The notes below the pieces were generated by a model. That model did no database searches. It was not told the origin of the DNA and saw only the letters and a program-made list of their open reading frames with translations. Positions 5,948 through 10,697 of a stretch of 10,697 nucleotides of DNA are shown piece after piece. The stretch spans positions 1 through 10,697 of the forward strand of contig JAIRZA010000026.1 of the NCBI GenBank assembly GCA_031267475.1. The letters run 5' to 3'. Numbering within the stretch: position 1 is the stretch's first letter; every line of letters starts with the position of its first letter. The stretch is from Spirochaetaceae bacterium (GTDB taxonomy: Bacteria > Spirochaetota > Spirochaetia > Treponematales > Breznakiellaceae). A program made the translations under genes and the position numbers.

Positions 5948-6586
5948 ATGAAAATAGTTTGTCTTGACCTTGAGGGTGTACTTATACCCGAAATATGGAT
6001 TGCCTTTTCGCAGGCCGCTGGAATAAAAGAACTTAGCCGCACAACACGCGACGAACCGGATTACGACAAGTTGATGACTTTTCGTTTAGATATTTTAGCG
6101 CGTAACGGTTTCAAACTGCCGGACATACAAAAAGTGATAGCCGGTATGACCCCGCTTCCGGGCGCCGTTGAATTCACAGCCGCGCTTCGCGCGAAAACTC
6201 AGCTAATCATTCTATCGGACACTTTTGAGCAATTTGCCGCGCCGCTGATGAAACAATTGGGGTATCCCGCTCTTTTTTGCAATACACTTATTACCGGAGC
6301 CGACGGTACGGTGCTCTCATGGAAACTGCGGCAAAAAAACGGCAAGAAAGAAGCTGTAAAAGCGCTCAAATCATGTAATTTCAGCATTTTTGCGGCCGGG
6401 GACTCATTTAACGATTTAGCAATGATAGAGGAAGCGGACTCCGGCTGCCTATTTAACGCGCCGGAGTCCATAATCAAGGCGTATCCGCATATACCCCATG
6501 TCGAAAATTACAGCGCTTTGACGGCGCGAATAGACAATTTTTTGGCGCTGGATGATGAAACAGCTAGACGTACGAAATCCGTTTGA
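5948..6586 (+). CDS. thrH: ThrH-type phosphoserine phosphatase / phosphoserine:homoserine phosphotransferase
   Basis: This 212-residue cytoplasmic HAD-superfamily enzyme matches the Pseudomonas ThrH pattern closely from the N-terminus on. Motif I is CLDLEGVLIPEIW (residues 5-17), with nucleophile Asp7 and the ThrH-typical Glu at position 9. A TTRDEPDYD segment follows at 32-40. Motif II is ILSDTF (88-93, Ser90), the basic segment is LRQKNGKKEAV (127-137), and motif III is AAGDSFNDLAM (149-159). Family members hydrolyse phosphoserine to serine and can transfer the phosphate to homoserine, linking serine and threonine synthesis. Length is slightly above the usual roughly 205, with a short C-terminal extension. 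No Shine-Dalgarno precedes the ATG. Its last 35 bases overlap birA in another frame, so the two are probably co-transcribed. GC-rich repeats lie directly upstream. Confidence 0.92.
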   Translation: MKIVCLDLEGVLIPEIWIAFSQAAGIKELSRTTRDEPDYDKLMTFRLDILARNGFKLPDIQKVIAGMTPLPGAVEFTAALRAKTQLIILSDTFEQFAAPLMKQLGYPALFCNTLITGADGTVLSWKLRQKNGKKEAVKALKSCNFSIFAAGDSFNDLAMIEEADSGCLFNAPESIIKAYPHIPHVENYSALTARIDNFLALDDETARRTKSV

Positions 6587-7376
6587 AGGACCGGTCTATT
6601 ACACCGATTCCTGCGAAAGCACAATGGACGAAGCGCGGCGTTTGACCAAGGAAGGCGCCCGAAGCGGGACGGTGATAATGGCGGGTTTGCAAACAAAAGG
6701 GCGCGGCCGCCGCGAAACACGGCGATGGGTATCTTCCGCCGGCAAGAATCTTATGTTCACGCTTATACTGCGCTACCCTGATTTTTCACAGATTCCGGCG
6801 GCTATGACTTTGCGCGCCGGAATTGCCGTCGCCAACGCGATTGAGGCTGACGCGCCGCTTTTAAGTCCGCGCCTTGCTGTGAAATGGCCTAATGATGTGA
6901 TGTTAAATGGCAAAAAATGCGCCGGAATTATAGCCGAAAGCGATTGCAGCGCCGTCCTGCTTGGAATAGGCGTGAACATCACGGAAGATTTCAAAGACGC
7001 GCATATAGACGGGGCGGCGTACAGGGCGACATCTGTCGCCGGCGAATTAGCGGAGCTTGACGCGGAGGTTTCCGCGGCTTATGCAAAAACACCGCTCAGA
7101 ATCCAGTGCTTTCTTGAGAAGGCGCTATTCTCGTTATATCATACGCTTTCGTCTGATTTTGATAATTCTTGGCGAATGGAGCTAGAAAAGCGACTCTATA
7201 TGAAGGGGGAAACCGTATGTTTCATGGCAGGAGGAATTCCGGCTGACAGAGGCTGTCCGCCGCGTCTTGTTACCGGCGTATTTATGGGGATAAACGAAAA
7301 CGGCGCCGTCCGTATTCTCGCCGAAGGCGCGGAAAATCCGGAGACGTTCATTGCGGGAGAGTTTGTCTCGCAATGA
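6552..7376 (+). CDS. birA: Biotin--[acetyl-CoA-carboxylase] ligase, catalytic domain type without repressor domain
   Basis: This enzyme activates biotin with ATP and attaches it to the biotin carboxyl carrier protein of biotin-dependent carboxylases in the cytoplasm. Visible motifs in the 274-residue protein are SCESTMDEAR (20-29), the adenylate-binding GRGRR (50-54), the biotin-contacting KWPND (111-115), KCAGIIAE (122-129) and GIGVNI (138-143). A C-terminal beta domain follows, containing VTGVFMGINENGAVRI (240-255). The N-terminal winged helix of the E. coli BirA repressor is absent, so it should be a ligase only. The start overlaps the end of thrH. Two consecutive ATG codons (6552, 6555) are possible and no strong SD is seen, so translation is probably coupled to thrH. 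The gene converges on fabF with 29 bases between stops. The link to fatty-acid synthesis through acetyl-CoA carboxylase makes the neighbourhood sensible. Confidence 0.93.
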   Translation: MMKQLDVRNPFEGPVYYTDSCESTMDEARRLTKEGARSGTVIMAGLQTKGRGRRETRRWVSSAGKNLMFTLILRYPDFSQIPAAMTLRAGIAVANAIEADAPLLSPRLAVKWPNDVMLNGKKCAGIIAESDCSAVLLGIGVNITEDFKDAHIDGAAYRATSVAGELAELDAEVSAAYAKTPLRIQCFLEKALFSLYHTLSSDFDNSWRMELEKRLYMKGETVCFMAGGIPADRGCPPRLVTGVFMGINENGAVRILAEGAENPETFIAGEFVSQ

Positions 7377-7405
7377 AGCGTCCCCGCGGAATTTCAAAGC
7401 GGCGG

Positions 7406-8659
7406 TCAGCCTTCATACTTTTTGAATACAACCACGCCGTTATGACCGCCAAAACCCATATTGGCGGACATGGCTGCGTTTATCTCGCCGCACTGCGATT
7501 TATTCGGCACATAATCTAAATCACATTCAGGGTCCGGGTTTTCAAGATTGATTGTGGGCGGGAAAAAACCTTCGCGGATAGCAAGTATGCTTGCGATAGC
7601 CTCAAGTCCGCCGCCGCCCGCGACGCAATGTCCCGTCATGCTTTTTGTACTGGATATTTTCAACTTGTAAGCATGATCGCCAAAGGCCGATTTAATCATT
7701 TTGGTTTCCACAACATCATTTATTCGCGTCGATGTCCCGTGTGCGTTGTAGTATTGCACATCTTCCGGTTTGAGCCCGGCGTCGGCGAGCGCCAGTTTTA
7801 TCGCGCGTCCGCCGCTTTCGCCTGAAGGGTCGGGAGAAGTTATGTGATAAGCGTCCGCGCTTCCGCCGTAGCCCGCGAATTCGGCGAGTATGGGCTGCCC
7901 GCGTTTTTTGGCGTGTTCCTCGCTTTCAAGCACAAGTATCCCTGCGCCTTCGCCCAAAACGAAACCGTCCCGGTCCGCGTCAAACGGACGACTCGCCTTC
8001 TCCGGCTCGTCGTTCCGTCCGGTTGAAAGCGCCTGAAGCCGCTCAAAGCCGCCCACGCCGAACGAAGTGATACACGATTCTGTGCCGCCTGAGACGGCTA
8101 CATCGCATCTGCCGGAGCGTATAAGATCCAGCGCCTGTCCCAGAGCGTCCGCGCCGGACGCGCACGCGGTAGCCTGCGTGTACGCCGGACCTTTAAGCCC
8201 GTACACCATAGACACATTGCCCGCCGCCTCGTTGTTTATCATCAACGGCACAGTGAGCGGCAGCATACGGTCGGGGCCGGACGCGAATAGTTTTTTGAAC
8301 GATTCGGTAACAACATCAAAACCGCCGATGCCGTTTCCAAGCACAACGGCGCAACGCTCGGATTCGCCGTTTATACGCCCGTCAGCGCCTAAGAGTCCGG
8401 CCTGAGCCAGAGCCTGCGCCGCGCCCGCCACAGCAAATTGGGTGAAACGCGCCATTTTACGCGCGTCTTTTTTATCAATCCAGACAGAGCTGTCAAAATC
8501 TTTCACTTCTCCGGCTATCCTTGCCTTATGCCCGGATGTGTCGAACTGCGTGATTTTGCAAACGCCGCTTTTCCCGGCCTTTAGCGAATCCCTGAATTCG
8601 TCAAGCGATTTGCCAATGGGTGAAATCACCCCCATTCCAGTAACAACAACCTTTTTCAT
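7406..8659 (-). CDS. fabF: Beta-ketoacyl-[acyl-carrier-protein] synthase II
   Basis: This condensing enzyme elongates acyl-ACP with malonyl-ACP in type II fatty-acid synthesis. The 417-residue length is standard for FabF. The Cys-His-His catalytic triad is visible: Cys166 in TACASGADAL, His307 in NAHGTST and His344 in KSMTGHCVAGGG, with Lys339 nearby. The N-terminal VVVTGMGVISPIG and the C-terminal NMGFGGHNGVVVF are typical. The loop after His344 reads CVAGGG instead of the common LLGAAG, a modest variation. The ATG at 8659 has GGAGG about eleven bases upstream (8674-8670), a rather long spacing. It follows fabG by 19 bases on the same strand, so the two are co-transcribed. No intrinsic terminator is visible in the 29 bases before the convergent birA stop. 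Confidence 0.96.
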   Translation of the reverse strand: MKKVVVTGMGVISPIGKSLDEFRDSLKAGKSGVCKITQFDTSGHKARIAGEVKDFDSSVWIDKKDARKMARFTQFAVAGAAQALAQAGLLGADGRINGESERCAVVLGNGIGGFDVVTESFKKLFASGPDRMLPLTVPLMINNEAAGNVSMVYGLKGPAYTQATACASGADALGQALDLIRSGRCDVAVSGGTESCITSFGVGGFERLQALSTGRNDEPEKASRPFDADRDGFVLGEGAGILVLESEEHAKKRGQPILAEFAGYGGSADAYHITSPDPSGESGGRAIKLALADAGLKPEDVQYYNAHGTSTRINDVVETKMIKSAFGDHAYKLKISSTKSMTGHCVAGGGGLEAIASILAIREGFFPPTINLENPDPECDLDYVPNKSQCGEINAAMSANMGFGGHNGVVVFKKYEG

Positions 8660-8678
8660 TTATAAAAATCCTCCGAAA

Positions 8679-9413
8679 TTACATGAACATTCCACCGTCT
8701 ACGGTGATTACTTGTCCTGTTATATAAGCCGATTCATCAGAAGCTAAAAACAGCGCCGCGGCGGCAATATCATCAGGCGTCCCCATTCGTTTAAGCGGTA
8801 TGAGCGCAAGCGTCTTTTCTTTCGCGTCCTCCGTCATAGCGCTTGTCATGTCCGTAGCGATAAAACCCGGCGCTATCGCGTTTACACGCACGCCGCGGGG
8901 AGCGGACTCTTGCGCCAAGCTCTTCGTAAAACCAATAACACCGGCTTTCGCGGCGGCATAGTTCGCCTGCCCGCCGTTTCCGTGTATGCCGACAACGCTT
9001 GCCATGTTGATAATCGAGCCGCGCCTCTGTCGTATCATGGCGCGTCCTACTGTGCGGGCGATGATGAACGGCGAGCTTAAGTTCACGTCAAGGACTTTCT
9101 GAAAATCGGAAAGATTCATCCTGAACGAAAGGTTGTCGCGGGTAATGCCAGCGTTATTCACCAAAACATCAAAACCGCCTGTGTCTTTTATCAGGTTTTC
9201 CACAAGTTCCTCTACTTGCGCGAGATCGCCTAAATCGGCGCATATCCAGTGTAATTTTCCTTTCGCTTCGGAAATACGCTCCGCAAGGCCTTCCGGCTCC
9301 TTGGTTCCTATGCCCCAAACTTCCGCGCCTTCCGCTATGAATCTGCCGGCTATCGCTTTGCCTATACCGCGTGAAGCGCCTGTAACCAGGGCTTTTTTAT
9401 CCTGTAAACGCAT
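8679..9413 (-). CDS. fabG: 3-oxoacyl-[acyl-carrier-protein] reductase
   Basis: This NADPH-dependent short-chain dehydrogenase reduces 3-ketoacyl-ACP to 3-hydroxyacyl-ACP in the fatty-acid elongation cycle. It is 244 residues long, the usual size. The Rossmann motif TGASRGIG is at 11-18, NNAG at 86-89 and Asn111 is in DVNLSS. The catalytic residues are Ser139 (NMASVVG), Tyr152 and Lys156 (NYAAAKAG). The C-terminus GQVITVDGGMFM is typical. I chose the ATG at 9413 because a perfect AGGAGG lies five bases upstream and the protein then begins MRLQDKKALVTGASRG. The frame stays open to 9515, but that extension carries no family sequence. It lies upstream of fabF in the same transcript. Confidence 0.97.
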   Translation of the reverse strand: MRLQDKKALVTGASRGIGKAIAGRFIAEGAEVWGIGTKEPEGLAERISEAKGKLHWICADLGDLAQVEELVENLIKDTGGFDVLVNNAGITRDNLSFRMNLSDFQKVLDVNLSSPFIIARTVGRAMIRQRRGSIINMASVVGIHGNGGQANYAAAKAGVIGFTKSLAQESAPRGVRVNAIAPGFIATDMTSAMTEDAKEKTLALIPLKRMGTPDDIAAAALFLASDESAYITGQVITVDGGMFM

Positions 9414-9418
9414 CGAAT

Positions 9419-9424
9419 CCTCCT
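9419..9424 (-). promoter_or_regulatory. Strong ribosome-binding site fixing the fabG start
   Basis: AGGAGG on the minus strand, five bases before the ATG at 9413, decides this start over the longer open frame reaching 9515. Confidence 0.85.
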
Positions 9425-9520
9425 GTCGTTTTCTTTGGTTCGCAGTGGGGAAAATACTCCGGTGTTTCATGGCGGCTAAGGTCAGCAACGCCGGTAAGAA
9501 TTGTGCAGCCCCCACATTAG

Positions 9521-9552
9521 AATTGTCCGGAAATATAGTTTTACGGACAGTT
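9521..9552 (-). other. Hairpin in the fabG leader
   Basis: TGTCCG (9524-9529) pairs with CGGACA (9544-9549), and the pairing extends outward over three further bases with one imperfect pair, around a 14-base A/T-rich loop. On the minus-strand transcript it would lie about 110 bases before fabG. No U-run follows, so it is not a clear terminator. The ends TGTCC and TACGGACA resemble the ends of the boxes near 3939 and 4983, though the interior does not match. Confidence 0.5.
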
Positions 9553-9604
9553 CTATTTAATGGACTTGTTGTTCAAAAACCGAGGTTCCTGAACAGCTTT
9601 AATA

Positions 9605-9633
9605 AATTTACCTTGCAGAACGAATCTTGTAAA
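9605..9633 (-). promoter_or_regulatory. Candidate promoter upstream of fabG
   Basis: On the minus strand TTTACA (9633-9628, five of six) and TAAATT (9610-9605, four of six) are spaced by 17 bases, predicting a start near 9598 and a leader of about 185 bases. It lies in the 265-base gap between fabD and fabG (9414-9678), where I see no gene, so fabG-fabF may have its own promoter apart from fabD. Confidence 0.35.
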
Positions 9634-9651
9634 CGGCGCGACGCCTGCAAG

Positions 9652-9671
9652 ACACCCCTTAGAACGGGTGT
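9652..9671 (-). other. Short hairpin just after fabD
   Basis: ACACCC (9652-9657) and GGGTGT (9666-9671) form a 6 bp stem with an 8-base loop, about seven bases past the fabD stop. It lacks a following U-run. It might mark the 3' end or a processing point of the fabD transcript. Confidence 0.4.
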
Positions 9672-9678
9672 ATATCTG

Positions 9679-10635
9679 TTACAACGGATTGACTGTTTTT
9701 GCCCATTCGTTGATGTTGTCTATACCGGCGAGCGTTCCGGCCGGCAAACACGGGGCCGAAGCGCCGGAATCTTTCCAAAGTCCGGTAAGCGCTTTTCCAG
9801 GGCCTGCCTCAAGCGCCGCGTCAGGATTTGACGCGGCTATAGCCGTCTCTTCGTCCAGCCAGCGTACCGCGCCGCAAATTTGGCGAAGCGCGAGCGATTT
9901 GGCTTCGCCGCCGCTCATAAGTTGTCCGCCTGTAACATTTGAAAAAAATGGTATGGACGGATCGGAAAAGGCTGCGCTGTCTAAAACGGCGGCAAATTCG
10001 TCCGCCGCGGCGGTCATCAACGGGCAATGAAACGGTCCCGCCACCGCAAGTTTTATGAACCGTTTAGCGCCGGCTTCTTTGAACCACGCCTCCGCTTCGT
10101 TCAATGCCGCGGAGCTGCCGGAGACTACGGTTTGGCGCGGGGAATTTAGGTTGGCGATGTATAAATCCTTGTGTCCCGCGCTTGTCCATTCGGCGAGCGC
10201 TTTCTCCACCTCGGCGGATGAGAGTCCGATCACCGCCGCCATGCCGCCGCCCGCCGCGGCGGCTTTTTGCATAAGTTCGCCCCGCCGCGCGGTAAGCCGC
10301 AGGCTGTCTTCGGCGGAAATGACTCCGCAAACAGCAAGCGCGGCGTACTCGCCTAAACTATGCCCGGCGCAGGCGCTTGGTGTAACGCCGCGCGATTTTA
10401 ACGCGGCTGCGGCTGAGAGATTAACCAGTGTAATCGACGGCTGGGCTATATCGCCGCGCTTTAATGTTTCAGCGTCCGCTTCGGAAATCAGTTTCCGCAT
10501 ATCGCGTCCCATTATTTCGGACGCGCGGGCAAATAAATCTTTTACTTCGTCAAAAGCGTCAAAAAAATCAATTCCCATAGATGGATATTGCGCGCCTTGT
10601 CCGGGAAATAGAAAAACATATTTTTTATTGGTCAT
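9679..10635 (-). CDS. fabD: Malonyl-CoA:[acyl-carrier-protein] transacylase
   Basis: FabD moves malonyl groups from CoA to acyl carrier protein, supplying the extender unit for FabF. The 318-residue protein shows FLFPGQGAQYPSMG (8-21) for the oxyanion hole, the nucleophile Ser93 in GHSLGEY (91-97), Arg118 in RRGELMQ, and the catalytic His203 in GPFHCPLM. Its length is normal. I chose the ATG at 10635 (MTNKKYVFLF). A GTG three codons upstream (10644) overlaps the GGTGAGG sequence that would serve as ribosome site and is less likely, though the spacing from GAGG to the ATG is short. The next genes on the strand are fabG and fabF after a 265-base gap. The order fabD-fabG-fabF matches many bacterial fab clusters, but acpP, usually between fabG and fabF, is not here. 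The 62 bases between this start and the window edge contain nothing I can call. Confidence 0.96.
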   Translation of the reverse strand: MTNKKYVFLFPGQGAQYPSMGIDFFDAFDEVKDLFARASEIMGRDMRKLISEADAETLKRGDIAQPSITLVNLSAAAALKSRGVTPSACAGHSLGEYAALAVCGVISAEDSLRLTARRGELMQKAAAAGGGMAAVIGLSSAEVEKALAEWTSAGHKDLYIANLNSPRQTVVSGSSAALNEAEAWFKEAGAKRFIKLAVAGPFHCPLMTAAADEFAAVLDSAAFSDPSIPFFSNVTGGQLMSGGEAKSLALRQICGAVRWLDEETAIAASNPDAALEAGPGKALTGLWKDSGASAPCLPAGTLAGIDNINEWAKTVNPL

Positions 10636-10697
10636 ATACCTCACCGTTTTGCGGGCTGACGCCGTATACTTGGCATACTGAATATTATGGAAAGCCC

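Noticed and set aside
5824..6042. A minus-strand frame that might be the missing N-terminus of the transposase
   Set aside because: It is antisense to the start of thrH, ends in the repeat array and has no helix-turn-helix or other transposase sequence.
9414..9515. N-terminal extension of fabG by 34 residues
   Set aside because: The extension precedes a perfect Shine-Dalgarno and the usual FabG N-terminus, so it is untranslated leader.
9133..9831. A long plus-strand open frame across fabG, the gap and fabD
   Set aside because: It is antisense to two well-identified genes, shows no recognisable domain, and arises from the high GC content of the fab genes.
10055..10681. A 208-codon plus-strand open frame opposite fabD
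   Set aside because: It mirrors fabD on the opposite strand, with Ala/Ser-rich low-complexity protein and no ribosome site or motif.

Overview
The window looks like a chromosome segment from an anaerobic Gram-negative bacterium. It encodes a ferredoxin-linked 2-oxoacid oxidoreductase, an outer-membrane beta-barrel protein and bacterial type II fatty-acid synthesis enzymes. The combination of IorAB, a Wzi-like barrel, a ThrH-type phosphatase and many short GC-rich palindromes suggests a spirochaete such as a gut Treponema. That assignment is an inference from gene content only, and I hold it with low to moderate confidence.

Left part (1-2017): the 3' portion of iorA overlaps iorB by four bases. 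Together they encode indolepyruvate:ferredoxin oxidoreductase, used in fermenting aromatic amino acids. The alpha subunit ends without the usual C-terminal ferredoxin domain. The gap to the next, convergent gene holds a run of fourteen C and a matching G-rich tract that can pair into a long stem.

Middle part (2018-5947): two minus-strand genes for exported proteins, a Wzi-like beta-barrel and an AT-rich YARHG-domain protein, are each preceded by the same 24-25 bp box. The box sits exactly five bases upstream of a -35-like hexamer in both cases. Next comes a degraded DDE transposase, frameshifted and with its N-terminal part missing. It is full of short palindromes and repeats, including a perfect 32 bp palindrome and a duplicated 33 bp unit.

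Right part (5948-10697): thrH and birA form an overlapping plus-strand pair (phosphoserine/homoserine phosphate metabolism and biotin protein ligase). They converge on a minus-strand fatty-acid gene group, fabD - 265 bp leader - fabG - fabF. BirA is thematically linked to fab because it biotinylates the acetyl-CoA carboxylase carrier protein that supplies malonyl-CoA to FabD. No acpP gene is present in this fab group.

The housekeeping genes are ordinary and confidently identified. The most unusual material is between about 1885 and 5947: the shared upstream box, the nested palindromes inside the transposase relic and the poly-C/poly-G stem.
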